From contig CALYMY010000025.1 in assembly GCA_944548615.1 (NCBI GenBank), positions 82,001 through 146,000 on the forward strand: 64,000 bases of DNA, read 5' to 3'. Below, piece after piece: positions 11,156-22,472 of this stretch; within the stretch, counting starts at the first letter, position 1, and each line of letters begins with the position of its first letter. The position numbers and the translations under genes were made by a program. This DNA is from Micropterix aruncella. Lineage: Eukaryota > Arthropoda > Insecta > Lepidoptera > Micropterigidae. The notes under the pieces were generated by a model. It did no database searches and was not told where the DNA came from. It was given only the letters and a program-made list of their open reading frames with translations.

Positions 11156-11384
11156 ATCTCGTTAGTGTCGTTTGGTACTTGAGTGTGTCCCGACTCCATC
11201 ATCACCTCTCGCGCCGCGGAGGGGCGCAGGTGACGTTTGGTTGTCGGGTTAGCGGTGCTCGCGCCCCGCTCGACACTCAAGTGGCACTTGATACTTCAAT
11301 TCGTTTCGTTCGGTTCGGTTATTGGGACACGCGCGCAGACGTGCACTTCGGCCGGCGCTCGGCGACAAACTTCTTTGTTTAGGA

Positions 11385-11905
11385 GTAGTCAGTCCAAGTA
11401 ATTCCAAGCGATTTCTGTAATTCCTATTCTTCCGGCCCACTGCAGTTTTGGTCGTTTTCGCTTTGGCGTTGTGGTAACATCCTGAAGAGGGATTTAAGAA
11501 AAAATGTAGACAATTTGTTTTATAATTTGTATTGCTAGGTATTTACCTTTAGTTACTAAACTTGATATGGTTAGTTGTATGAAATGGTTATAATATACTA
11601 ATGACTTCGTTTTCGTGTTTTTATTTTATATTCCATTCTATTGTACTGAGCTTAGTAGCGTATACGTAAAATTTAGTATGCGCTGTCTGCTCTATAGCGT
11701 AGTTCTGGTGAGTATGTACCATTGATACTTACTAAAATTATTAATTCATTGTTACCAGAGCGTCGTTAAATTTAAAAATAGAATGTTATATTCAATGATG
11801 TAAATATAGTTATATTTTACTATTTACGAATAATGCAAACCGACAATTGTCCGGATTCCGTCTTTCTACAAATCTTATAGGAAGCGTACATATCTCTATT
11901 AACAT
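11385..11905 (-). repeat. CR1-type LINE scrap plus duplicated flank
   Basis: At 11385-11445 the minus strand reads RKNRNYRNRLELLGLTT, a CR1 C-terminal motif. The whole stretch matches about 45710-46205. It is the left part of a duplicated block into which the jockey-like element inserted. Confidence 0.65.
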
Positions 11906-11912
11906 AGGGGTT

Positions 11913-12420
11913 GGCCGTCCATATATTACGTAATCACCAAGGGGGATGGGGGGAATTGGAGATAAAGCTTACGCTAGATTACGTTGGGAGGTGGGGGTGT
12001 GGCCGTTCTTATTACGTAATCAACGTTGGTTACAGCATCACGATTTTATTTACTAAACCTGCACGGAAATACCGCAGTGCCGCGCCGAAGATACCGAAGA
12101 TCTTCGTCGCCCGGGCCTGTTCCTGTACGCGCTGGCAAGCCGGTGGCCGCTCTGCGTCGCGGCGGCACGGCACGGCAGACGCGCCGCTGCAACTCTGGCC
12201 TAGCGCGCCGCTGCACGCTCCAACTCGATCTTTGAAAGATTAGTGTGGTTGTATGGTGCATCGACTACGGCGGATTTACACATGGAATATCATATATATG
12301 TGAAGTACATATGCCAAAGCGTTTCCATTGCTCTCGGGACCGTAGTCTCAACGGGGACCGATGAGGAGTGGGGGCAGTTTAAAAAGAAATAAAAAAAATG
12401 CACGAAGGATCCGGAGCTCT
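11913..12420. mobile_element. Truncated copy of the GGCCGTCC TIR element
   Basis: It begins GGCCGTCCATATATTACG like the fuller copies at 16497-17204 and 46219-46910. It shares their GC-rich middle and stops after 'cacgaaggatccggagctct'. The right third is missing. Overlapping GC-rich open frames on both strands are by-products of base composition and are not conserved between copies. Confidence 0.75.
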
Positions 12421-12532
12421 GAAATTTATTTTCTGAATAATATTATAAAAAGCGCTGAGCAAGATGCGCCATCTAGCGGTAGGTAGAATATCGTTATATT
12501 GTTTATTAGCGATACTTTACCTACCTCTAGAT

Positions 12533-13653
12533 CAGCCTTCCGCAACCCCGGGGTCGCGACCCCGCACGGGGTCGCGAAATATAATTATGGGGTCGTCAAA
12601 AAAGTCAACAAGGTCCTGTACTTATCGATTTTTATTAAAGTTTATGCTTAAAATATAACCTCTCCATACACATTTTGATTCCAATTTAATTAAAACGGAG
12701 AGATTCGATGAACTTAAAAAAAAAGGAGCAGCTGATCGATTTAACCCGTTGAGTACCTATGATACGACCAAATCTGGTTGTGAAACAATTATCCGTTGAG
12801 TATGATACGACCAGATCTGGTTCCGCGTTTTTTTTCACTTCTTTGACGTTCTCATATTTATTCATAATTATCTAATTGTTTTACAAAATGATATTTCAAT
12901 ATTCTATATTCGAAATTTCAATGCAATCATTGTGCAGTTGTTCTTTTTATGATTGGTGTAGTAGTTTCGTAGTTATAGTATTTTAAGTCGATGTCGCCGA
13001 AAATCCTGCAAAAGAGACAGATGCATCCATGAAAATACCCATTTACTCCAAGGGTTAATGTCCGATGAAAGCCTTCGAGCTATTTTCCAAACCACGGATC
13101 TATCCAAGTTCTGGATAATGACGGAAAAGGAATATCCACTGTTATACAAAATATCTCTGCTGAAATTGCTGCCATTCGCATCTACATACCTGTGTGAGAC
13201 AGCTTTCTCCACATTGACCGCTATAAAAACAAAATATCGCTCCAGACAATGTAGAACCTGATTTGAGGGTGTCTATTTCGGATAATATATCACCGAGAAT
13301 TAATTTACTGACTGAATGTGTGCAAGCACAAGGTTCAAATTAATTTTTAAACTTACCTAATTTTCTTAGTGAATAAAATGTTAAAATAATTGCTTGTCTC
13401 ATTTAATGCCTTCATAAATATGTTAAAAGCATATTTTCTCCTATGCTCTAATATTATTTTCCAAAATAAATAAACTTTCCGATATAACTTACGACATAAA
13501 AACAGCTAGAACATGCAGGAAAATTGAAGTTTACCTTGATCTCGTTACCTGAACCAACCTTTGCATTTGTAAATTTAGTGTTTTTTTCTGGGGTCGCTGA
13601 AAACTCTTTTTTTAATTTTGGGGTCGCAACATCAAAAAGGTTGCGGACCGCTG
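12533..13653 (+). mobile_element. Decayed, internally deleted hAT transposon
   Basis: The terminal repeats are CAGCCTTCCGCAACC (12533-12547) and the mirrored GGTTGCGGACCGCTG (13639-13653), 13 of 15 matching. Inside, the C-terminal dimerisation domain of a hAT transposase is readable: KKKEQLIDL, then FWIMTEKEYPLL, LPFASTYLCETAFSTLTAIK and, after a frameshift at about 13250, RINLLTECVQAQGSN-stop at about 13346. Most of the transposase is missing. The second copy of this locus (42365-42400) lacks the element and has 28 bp in its place. No clean 8-bp target duplication is visible. Confidence 0.75.
12741..13058. mobile_element. TTAA-flanked piggyBac-type miniature element inside the hAT gene
   Basis: It is bounded by TTAA at 12741-12744 and 13055-13058, with CCCGTTGAG just inside the left end and AAGGG at the right. 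Removing one TTAA and the 310-bp insert rejoins the hAT frame exactly (LIDL then MSDESLRAIF). The right half resembles the right end of the large piggyBac ('aaatttcaatgcaatcatt', 'ttctttttatgat'). It also holds two copies of 'gatacgacca(a/g)atctggtt'. Confidence 0.85.
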
Positions 13654-15223
13654 CTTATATATAACAGTCAAGTTCTTCAACGTTTTAACTAAAAAATATA
13701 TTTTTTAATTTTTTTTAATCAAAAGTTGCTTATTTGCTCGTACTGATGCAGCCCCTTGAAGTACGCCGGTTAATTAAAACTCACCCTTTATATATAATGC
13801 GTGCGCTAGCACCCCCTATAAACACATTTTCGAGGGTTGAAAACATGCTGTCGTAAAATTCATTCCCATGGCTGGCTTTCTAAGGGTTAAGCAGTGAAAT
13901 AAGCAAATTATCGTGACGGAAAATATGATATAGCTGGCTTTGATATTGAAATTTGGATCTGGCGGGTTTTTTTAAGGAATCTAAGATCTGTGTTTTGCTA
14001 ACCTTAGGCTGTGGTGTCACTAAAAACAGAGGAGTTCGAATTGTACGCCATTAATCGACAGACAGAACAATTAAATATCGTTAAAACTTCCTGAAGGGAT
14101 GGGTCCGCCCGTTGTTGTTGACACCTCCAAGGACGCCATTATTCGCTATGAGAGTTTTTTAAATGATTGCATTGCTCTAATTGGTCGGTACATTTATGGC
14201 AGCGCTTGAACACCAGTTGTTATGGAGGTAATGAAGCTTCAAAGTAAATGGTGTTTTTTTTTTAAATATCATCTTTGAATCTGCCGTAGTTTAAAACTAT
14301 ATAAAGTTTTTAAGAAAAGGTGAAGTGATAAAAGGCCATAGAATAGAAATGTATTTTTTTTATAAAATTATATCTGGCGGATTCAGAAATTACACGAGAC
14401 AGTCTAGTTATAAATGCAAATTTGTTTTATAGATAAAAATTGATAGTTAATTTTTCAGAATGTTTCCAGAAAGTTTTAATCTTGTTCTTGGGCTGATACA
14501 AACCACTTATTTACCACAAACGGTAACTGCTGTGCGGCATCCACACGCTTGCCACAAACGCTTGGCAAGCAAACAAGCGTGTGGATGGCTGGCAAGAGTC
14601 TTCCACGAGCTTCCTTTGATTTGCGAGCAAAAATCGTCTCAGTCGGATCGGCGGCAAGCGCTTGTAAGCCTACACACGCCAAACCAAACGCCAGATCCTG
14701 CTGCATCCAAACGCTTAATGCAAACCACTGCTACAAACGCTTGGCAAAAAAAAGATGACATCGAAATTAAAAAATCATTTCTTATCAAAATTATAAATTT
14801 CAAACAAATATAATGAAATAAAAACGAAACACTTAAATGGGAAGCAACCTGTATACTACGTGATTTGGCCAGCCATGATAGTAGCAAGTGCGGCCGAAAA
14901 GTAAGCGTAGGTAATAGCAATGTGAACTAAACAGTAAACATTTTGAAATATTAAGATATTGTCTACAGCGATAGAAAGTGCTCTAACTCAATATAGGTAA
15001 ATTGATTTTAAATTACTGTAAAAGGGGAATAAAATAATTGAAAAAAAAAACACAATTTTGAAAAGCGTGGGCTGCTTGATATCAATTGTTATAAATATAC
15101 CATTGTGGTAGCTATTTGTAAATAGCTACCAATGAGTTTTTATAAAAATAAAGTAGAAAAGACCTCACGTTTTTAAAAATTAATATTTTTTGTTGTCAAT
15201 TACTGTATTCTCACTTTAAACTT
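13654..15223 (+). repeat. Segmental duplication, copy A, left block
   Basis: This matches 42395-43822 in the same orientation. A 218-bp segment (about 14230-14447) is present only here. The open frames at 14460-14813 do not stay in register with the other copy, so I treat the block as non-coding. At about 14540-14760 the words CAAACGCTTG and its mirror recur several times and form a palindrome (CATCCACACGCTTG with CAAGCGTGTGGATG). Confidence 0.8.
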
Positions 15224-16289
15224 ATTCAAGATCATTTAACTAGGGTATATTTATTCACATATTTGTCCAAATTTGTCAAAATTATATAGTGTAAAAGACA
15301 AAATTTATCTGCTTTAAATACCAGATGTGATAAAAGTATTTATTTTGATATAATAATCAATTTATTATTACCAAATGTGTGTTAGAAATAATTTTAAATT
15401 TTTTATTGTTTTTATGGTTTACTATTTTGGCGATAATGGCTTACACATAAAATATAGATTTATGCTGTCGTTGGCTTTTTTGTGGGACTATTTAAGATAC
15501 ACATTTCCATTGTACATTATATAGGTACGTGAAACTCCAACGGTTTTTGCGGCGCACGCCAGAATAGCTCGCAGATGGCAATTTTATCCTTACTTCTTCT
15601 TCTTCATCATCATCAGCGCGCATTCGCCCACCGTTAGGCATACGCCTCTCCAATCACTCTCCATCCGGATCGGTTAGTTTGGTTTGTCAGCCTGATACTA
15701 CCCAGAGATTCTTAGCACCCCCTGCCCCGCCATTACCGTAACCGCTGCCGTGGCTCGGGCTAGTGGGGCTGCTGGGGACTGGGGGCCGTGGTAAGGTTGT
15801 ACTGTTCATCATCGTGATTGGAGGTCCCGATACCCGCCACGTCGGCCACACGTCTTGGCGAGCTCCACACTTTCAGGAAAATATTTCCATTTCCTAGGCA
15901 TGTGGCAACCTGGTCGGATTACTTAACTACCGAATTGCACTATATTTTCTAAATTTATTATTTAATTATTATTTATTGTTGAGAAAATTTTCAAAATATC
16001 AATCTATCACGAATATCAATTTCTTAGATTTTTTTCCCACTTACTTGACAGTTATCGTTATATTTTAGGTAATTCACACTACATCTTTATAAATTATAGC
16101 CTATGTGTTATTCTGATGTGTAAGCTATATTATTGTAAAGTTTCATCAAAATCCAGTCAGTAGTTTTTGCGTGAAAGAGTAACAAACATCCATACATACT
16201 TACAACCTTTCGCGTTTATAATATTAGTAGGATTCCAAGGAGGATTCCATTATATTATTATTGTACCTACTGCGCTTAGTAGATGTCTG
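15224..16289. other. AT-rich spacer with two repeat scraps
   Basis: At 15598-15680 'catcatcatcagcgcgcattcgcccacc' resembles a common lepidopteran LINE 3' region. At about 16135-16236 'gtagtttttgcgtgaaagagt' followed by 'aacaaacatccatacatac' resembles another widespread repeat end. Both are recognised from memory. A GC-rich segment at 15690-15900 has no recognisable coding content. Confidence 0.45.
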
Positions 16290-16496
16290 CTCCATAGCGT
16301 GGTTCAGGTTGATAATATATACCATTGATATTAAATTAGTAAAATTATTAATCCATTATTACCAAAACGTCATTAAATTTAAAATAATGATGTAAAAATA
16401 GTTATACATTCTCAACGAAATAAGGCAAACTGACAACCATCCGGATTCCGTATTTCTATAAGGTTGGCGTACATATCGCTATTAACATAAAGGTGT

Positions 16497-17204
16497 GGCC
16501 GTCCGTAGGTAATCATCGAGGAACTAGGGGGTGGGGAAGGGGGTTGGAGCTAATGATTACGCTTGTGAAGTTGGGGGGGGGGGGTGCCCGTCCTGATTAC
16601 GTAATCAACGTTGGTCACCGCATCGCGATTTTTCGGGTCTAAACCTGCACGGAAATACCGAAGTGCCGCTCCGAAGATACCCCTTCGCGCGATGTGCGTA
16701 GATACTCCACGCGCTGCTAGGCGATCCTCGTCGCCCGGGCCTGTTCCTGGAAGCGCTGGCAAGCCGGTGGCCGCTCTGCAACTCTGGACTAGCGCTCCGC
16801 TGCACGCTCCAACTCGAACTTTGAAAGATTAATGTGGTTGTGTGGCGAATCGACTATGGCGTATTTTCACATGGAATTTCTAAGTACATATGCCAAAGCG
16901 TTTTCACCTCTCTCGGGACCGTAGGCTCAACGAGGGCCGACGAGGAGTAGGGGCAGTTTAAAAAGAAATAAAAAAAGTGCACGAAGGATCCGGAGCTCTG
17001 CCTCTTTGTGGAAGAGTCGTCAAACGCTTTACAAACGCTGGGTTCACGATTCATCACAATTTCCGCCAATTCGGTTTACATAATCGGTGTCAGAAAGAGG
17101 GGGGGGGGGGGGGGTTAGGCCGCTGATTACGTCTGTTGACATTGGGGATGGGTTGGGGGGTGTCGAAAATACCAAAAACGTAATTACGTAATATGTGGAC
17201 GGCC
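16497..17204. mobile_element. 708-bp TIR element with GGCCGTCC ends
   Basis: The left end GGCCGTCC mirrors the right end GGACGGCC, and TTACGTAAT-like words sit just inside. The inverted duplicate at about 38205-38235 lacks the element, and its flanks join as 'ctattaacgtaggggtgtac'. This marks the insertion point and suggests a short GGTG(T) duplication. It has a GC-rich middle, long G runs (about 16575 and 17098) and no conserved open frame. Confidence 0.78.
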
Positions 17205-17737
17205 CCGGTGTGTACCTACTACGTGCAATTTAAAAAGGTTCGTTATTTAGAGTTTATACAATGAAAAACTCTTATTTGAAAAAATACATTTTAATTTCCT
17301 GGCTCACCAACCGACCAGGAGGGAAAGTATTGTAATCGCGCTAAATATTTTTTTTAGTTGAAGACAGAAATATCCTTTTCAAACCCCCCTGAGGCGATTA
17401 GGATTATTTCCAGATTAAAGCCTGGCTGTGTGCCTGATGTGTGGCTGTGTGCCTGCTGATTCCTCCACGATAGCGCCCAAACGGTTAATCCGACTAAACT
17501 GAAAATTTGTATATTTATTTACATTTATTTTTATTTTACATATATTCATCATTTGTTCATAGCAAGAGTTGAAAAGATTGTAGTTGAAATCATTCCATCA
17601 GAAATGGCATCGGTTATAAATATCTCCCTAAAAATGTTATTCTTTGAGGCTAGAAATTCGGTAGGTACACAAATGTCTAGTTGGACCGAAATCCCATTGT
17701 GAAATTTTGCCTGAAGTATCTTATATACAAGCCACAC

Positions 17738-18305
17738 TAGAGTTGCCAACTATAACGGGCGAACCCGTCACCTCAAGAAGTTTTAACCATATTAGATCGT
17801 TCTGTCTTCCGTGAGGTGAGCGCATATGACTTTGGACAAAACAGTCCACCGTCTATATATAGTTACGCCACATGCCCGTAAGAAGCCAACGCATTACCTC
17901 GAGATAACCAGGTTAACCATCCGACGGGCCACCACTCGCGCCCTTACTTCAAGTTGCAACCAGATTACTCCGGTCTCCCGACTGGTTACAGGTTCGAGGT
18001 CGATTTCGCGGTCCTCTCCCTTACGTAGCGGTAATACGGTATCTACCGAATCTATCGCGGACCACGGCGTCCTTTATCCGGCTTTCACTCGGAATCGGGT
18101 AGCCGATTGATTGTTTCAAGAGCAGTTGCCGTAAGGTAAACAACTACCCCCGCTCTATAGGAGACAGTCTAATTCCAGACTCCCCCGGGTGTCGGTCAGA
18201 ATGCACAATCGATTGGCTTACGCCGCACGGTGCGCTATCCGTCTAGGAACGCCCGAAGGTTGACTCTAACAGGGCCCACTAGCTCCCTGCTGATGAGGTA
18301 CACAA
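17738..18305 (+). repeat. R1 interspersed repeat
   Basis: It opens with 'gttgccaactataacgggcg' and runs through 'ggttcgaggtcg', 'ctatcgcggaccacggcgtc' and 'cgccgcacggtgcgc'. Copies or partial copies also occur at 26125, 36165 (minus), 39170, 47400, 56180 (minus) and 58170 (minus). The family is unclassified. The 94-codon frame inside is not conserved as protein. Confidence 0.8.
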
Positions 18306-18716
18306 AAGAGAGGTGGGGGAGGGGGACCAATACTATTGCAACGTTTTCCTACTTTTACATTGAAGCATATACATGAGAGATAGGTACATGCATGCCAAGT
18401 TACATGCTTTCTGCCGGTTAAGAACCATTACTTCTGTTTTTTGAGCTAAGGAGCCGTACCATTACACTTTTTATTTATTATTATTATTATTAAGAAAATA
18501 TTCGTGTATTTATTTATATACAATTTACATAAATGCAATACATGCCAATTTTGAATCATTGAACTTTCCATGGCAACACTTACGTACCTAAATTTTTTAA
18601 ATATTCACATTGCAACACTGACAACAAATGTCAAACCAAAGCGACGTTTATTTTGTGTTAACTGTTCCTTGTTATACAGTGATTCCTCCGAGTTTTCCAT
18701 TGTTATTGATATCGCA

Positions 18717-19766
18717 ATGGAGAAGCAGGATATTAATGCAAGTAATGCAGATTTTAAAATAGAGGTTTTTAAAGAAGAGCTGTCAGATACAGGCGACGAA
18801 CTCAGACAAAACATTCTATTCTTCGAAGGGGGTGAAACATGTATTATCAAACCAGAACGAAGCGATACTGTTGAATCTGACGTCGAGGAAGAGGCAGAAG
18901 ATGTCATTTTGACAGAGGTCAAAGTATTGGTGAACAGTTTAGTTAATTTCTCTTGCGTTGTTTGTGGCTGCAACATCGATACTAGTCATCCGATGGGTTA
19001 TTGGAAATGTCTGAAAGATATGGTGGAGTTGCTGTGCCATGCTTGCAGAAAGAAATTTGTGTGCACGGAGTGTTACCGTGGATTTACTCGTAAGTACCTT
19101 TTGAAACGACACATCGAAGGGGTGCATCTCAGGATAAAGAAATATAAATGCGGTAAATGTGACAAAGCTTTCACTCGAAGTGGTCATTTGAGCCGACATA
19201 CACAATCAGTCCACCGCCAATTGAAGTATTCGTGTCAGGAATGTGAGAAAGCTTATTCTCAACGCAGTCACTTAACTACACATATTAATTTCGTACACCG
19301 AAAATCAATTAATTTTAAATGTTGGATATGTGAGAAACGATTTTCATGTCAAACAAATGTTAAAACACACCTCAACAGCGTCCATCGCAAAATGAAGGAA
19401 TTTAAATGTAAGCAATGCGCAAGCGCATTCTTTTATAAAAGAGGCCTGAAAATACATACGAATTCAGTCCACCTGAAGTTGAAGCCATTCTCCTGCAAAA
19501 TATGCAAACATAGCTTCTCAACGCGAAGTATTTTTAATCGACACGTGAACTCTGTTCATCTTAAAGCGAAGAATTATATTTGTGCTGAATGTAATAACGC
19601 ATTCTCAACAAAGGGAGAATTAGTTAAACACATTAAAGTAGTTCATCTGAAATTAAAACCATTTATTTGTACGAAATGTAAGCGTGCGTTTGGCCAAATA
19701 TGTCAATATAAAAAGCATGTACGTTGTGGGAGTTGTTCCTTTAGAAACACTCAACAGCAGCGTTAG
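18717..19766 (+). CDS. C2H2 zinc-finger protein, copy 1
   Basis: A 349-residue protein, probably a nuclear DNA-binding regulator. Residues 1-75 are acidic. Residues 80-110 hold a cysteine cluster (C80, C83, C85, C98, C107, C110) that I cannot assign. Seven C2H2 fingers lie at 116-137, 145-166, 173-194, 202-223, 231-252, 260-281 and 289-310, and a final C2HC-like finger at 318-340. Fingers follow C-x2-C-x12-H-x4-H with linkers such as HLKLKPF. The start is placed at MEKQDIN (ATCGCAATGG). An in-frame ATG at 18570 is also open, but its counterpart in copy 3 reaches a stop within ten codons. The gene lies in a duplicated block with close paralogs at 22921-23994 (convergent) and 48499-49548. Target DNA is unknown. 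Confidence 0.85.
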   Translation: MEKQDINASNADFKIEVFKEELSDTGDELRQNILFFEGGETCIIKPERSDTVESDVEEEAEDVILTEVKVLVNSLVNFSCVVCGCNIDTSHPMGYWKCLKDMVELLCHACRKKFVCTECYRGFTRKYLLKRHIEGVHLRIKKYKCGKCDKAFTRSGHLSRHTQSVHRQLKYSCQECEKAYSQRSHLTTHINFVHRKSINFKCWICEKRFSCQTNVKTHLNSVHRKMKEFKCKQCASAFFYKRGLKIHTNSVHLKLKPFSCKICKHSFSTRSIFNRHVNSVHLKAKNYICAECNNAFSTKGELVKHIKVVHLKLKPFICTKCKRAFGQICQYKKHVRCGSCSFRNTQQQR

Positions 19767-19849
19767 ATGAACCGCATTTAATCTCGGGAGTAATGAGTAT
19801 TGTATTAATTGTAGGCTAGCTGCCTGTGCGCGCATTGCTTGGTCATGTT

Positions 19850-20010
19850 TATGCTTTCGAGTATTTCTGTGAACTTTCGTGTGAACTCTGTGTTTCTTAA
19901 CGTGAAAAAGTTGATGTGTGCTGAATATAACTACGCTTACACACGAAAGAATTCGTAGTTTCGAACAAAATTTAAACACTTTATTTGTACGAAGTGTAAG
20001 CGTGCGCTTG
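19850..20010 (+). pseudogene. Relic of further zinc-finger sequence downstream of copy 1
   Basis: Broken frames read VNSV, KKLMCAEYNY and FICTKCKRALG. These correspond to the seventh and eighth fingers of the intact gene but are scrambled by stops and shifts. An equivalent relic follows copy 3 at 49650-49805, so it predates the duplication. Confidence 0.65.
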
Positions 20011-20019
20011 GCATAAGAG

Positions 20020-21830
20020 ATAACGATAAAGAATGATTTAGAATTTTTTTTGAATAAAGAATGATTTAGATTTGAATTCATTTAGACGCTCTATTTTTTA
20101 ATGAAAGTAATACCGATGTGCAAACAGTCTGGCCAATAAGAGTAGAAATCAATTTGACGCGGGGGGGGGGGGGGGGGAGGGATATTTTGATGTGGCAACA
20201 CCAACCCTTATGACATATTTTTTCCCTCTTGGTTCAGTTTATGAAATTGCGTTCGTTTTTTAAGTAATTCTCGTTATTCATATTTGTAAATGATCAATTT
20301 TCGAAGCGGAGAAAGATAAGTTGTTTTCAGTGTCTCAAAATGTACTTCTTGGTTCATTTTGAGGTTAGAAACTCAAAATGTATCTAGAAGTGCCTTTTGA
20401 GGTTATGCTTTGTTTAACGTTTTGTATAGTTTACCCACAAATTGTTGGTACCTACCTGTCTCGATCGTTGTCAAAATTAATGATTATTTAACGGAAGCAC
20501 GACTATGGTATTTTCTTTTTCTTTCAATCTCATAATAATTGAAACGTCTATGTAGCGTGAAAGAATTAGTAAAAGTGGAAAAACACTAGTCTGAGTACAA
20601 AACAACTCTTCGGAGGTTTTACTGAGACAAATCCTTTAATTTTTTAATCTAACACTTACTGTGTTGCATTATAAATATTTTTTTCCAAAACGTAGCGTGT
20701 AGGTACTGTGTTCGGCCAGACTGTGTTTTGGAATTAGTTAAATATTTTTACCGTAGTTAAACCATAAGTACCTATATTATAATAAATGATAATTGTGTTG
20801 TTTAAATAGGCGGTATTTTATTAGGTTGTCTTTTCCTCTTTTACTATAATGCTTTTGTAACCTGTATGTATGTATATATCTTTCTATCCATCAATATAAC
20901 GGAATCTTTCAAAATAAATTGCGCAAACTTTCTAACGTCTGAATGTAATATGACATTGGAAATTTTGGATTTATTATTTTTAATATATTTTAATAATTAC
21001 ACAATGTAATGGTTGATTTTTTTAGTTTCTGGACATCTGATTTTTAACGTAGTTTTATATTTTTTCCATTTTATTCAAAATATTATTGCTTATTTTTTTC
21101 AAATGTATTCTGTATATTTTTTTTAAATTATGCTAGATTATGAGTAATATCAGATTGCTGTTTTTTTATGCAATATTTTAAACGGTACGTAGGAATAAAT
21201 GTGTATTATTATGATATTGTGATATTATCAATATGATATTATTATTATGATATTATCATTATAATATTATATGATGTATCATTACGATATTAGAATTATA
21301 GATAATATATTAATTGTATGTTCTATATCCTTCGTAACGATTATTTATGTAACGATTCGTGTAACATTTGTATTTATACGAGACCTTGTATTATGATTAT
21401 CGGATATGATGTTTAGGATAGTATGAATTAAAAAAATATATTATAACAAGTTTACTATACCTTTTTTTAAAATAAATATATGATGTCTATGATGTGTCTA
21501 AATAGACGCTACATATGTGTCACGCTACATAGACGTGTCTATGATGTCTTACATTTGTAATAGAGCTCCTCAGGGCAGTAATTGAATTTGGCAGCGCCTT
21601 GTTCAGGAGTATAGTCCCTTTGCGATTGACTCAGCATCTCGTAGCCGACCATTAACTTTTTATAAGCTTTTATTTACCTTGCACTGTTTGTCAGTAGGTT
21701 AGTCTGTTTAGGTCAACTTTTGCAAGCAGAATTAGAACTACTTCCTTTTATCCTATGAAGTTGAAATTTTACATGTTGGTTCAGTTCCGATGATAATGCA
21801 TTTTTATGTTAAGCATGACCTGATTCTGCA
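20020..21830. other. AT-rich duplicated flank, no gene
   Basis: An 18-base G run lies at about 20161-20178 and a gatatta microsatellite at about 21210-21300. The rest is matched by 49820-51600 with scattered differences. I see no coding sequence. Confidence 0.6.
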
Positions 21831-21835
21831 CCTAG

Positions 21836-22205
21836 AATTGGCTCCCGACGAGGGAAAACCTCAACAGTCAACAGCACAGACACGAAATTTTGTATACGCA
21901 TTAAACTATGATAGCCCGTCATAAGTTCCATCACGACATTGCTGCTGAGCCCAGAGTTGGCTCCTGACGCGGGCACTGCTCAACGGTTAACAGCACAGTC
22001 ACGAAATTTTGTACACGCATTCAATTATGATAGCCCGTTCTAAGTTTCAACATGACATGGCTGCTGTGCCCAAGGTTAGCTCCCGACTAAGGGACTCCTC
22101 AACGGTCAACAGCACAAACACGAAATTCTGTATAGCATTAAATTATTATGGCCCGTTCTTTGTAAGTTCCACTATGACATTGCTGCTGTAGCCAGGGTTG
22201 GCTCG
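21836..22205 (+). repeat. Minisatellite of about 119 bp, three units
   Basis: Words beginning GGCTCCCGAC or similar recur at 21840, 21959, 22078 and 22199. Each is followed by 'ctcaacggtcaacagcaca' and 'cacgaaattttgta'. The duplicate at 51606-51850 has only two units, so one was gained or lost after duplication. A partial unit also sits in the piggyBac intron at about 25310-25370. Confidence 0.85.
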
Positions 22206-22374
22206 GGATAGAGCATTTTAATAAAAGCTTGTTTTTAAATAATAAATACCTATATGTTCAGCACATATAATATAATACAGTTAATTTACTTTAACTTATT
22301 ACTTTAACACGTAAGTAAGTAAGTTATTACTTAACTTAATAATATAATACAGTTCAGCACACATAAACTTCTTC

Positions 22375-22464
22375 ACTTTGAGATGAACAGCATTCACTCG
22401 AAAGTTCACAGAGACACTCGAAAGCAAAAAAACATAACCCCGCAATGACGCGCTCAGGCAGGTA
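22375..22464 (-). pseudogene. Zinc-finger 3' relic, inverted copy
   Basis: On the minus strand this reads like 52170-52290 ('gtgtctctgtgaactttcg', 'tgaagaagtttatgtgtgctg'), part of the degenerate finger sequence that trails each zinc-finger gene. It meets the 3' flank of copy 1 tail to tail near 22250-22370. Confidence 0.6.
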
Positions 22465-22472
22465 GCCTACGA

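Larger units (their letters stand above)
7980..11380 (-). mobile_element. Jockey-like non-LTR retrotransposon, 5' part only
   Basis: Reading leftward, the element has a GC-rich leader (about 11380-11156), a gag-like first reading frame with zinc knuckles, and an apurinic-type endonuclease followed by linker sequence. It stops at 7980, where the TIR element begins. No reverse transcriptase is present. Its 5' edge at about 11380 cuts into a CR1 fragment that is uninterrupted in the duplicate near 45710. Several frameshifts and one in-frame TAG (8430-8432) show it is dead. Confidence 0.75.
16290..22235 (+). repeat. Segmental duplication, copy A, zinc-finger block
   Basis: About 5.9 kb matches 45965-51880 in order and orientation, covering the 708-bp TIR element, the R1 repeat, the zinc-finger gene, its 3' flank and the minisatellite. 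An inverted partial copy lies at 22375-24313 plus 36063-38560. Confidence 0.88.

Noticed and set aside
12026..12261. Arginine- and proline-rich frames in the GC-rich middle of the TIR element
   Set aside because: Open frames occur on both strands in several registers and are not conserved between element copies. They are an effect of base composition.
14460..14813. 117-codon open frame in duplication copy A
   Set aside because: The copy at 43056-43406 is out of register over much of its length. The sequence is a run of palindromic CAAACGCTT words.
18570..18716. 49-residue N-terminal extension of zinc-finger copy 1 (also 54 residues in copy 2)
   Set aside because: The corresponding ATG in copy 3 runs into a stop after nine codons. 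The MEKQDIN start is common to all three and has good context.
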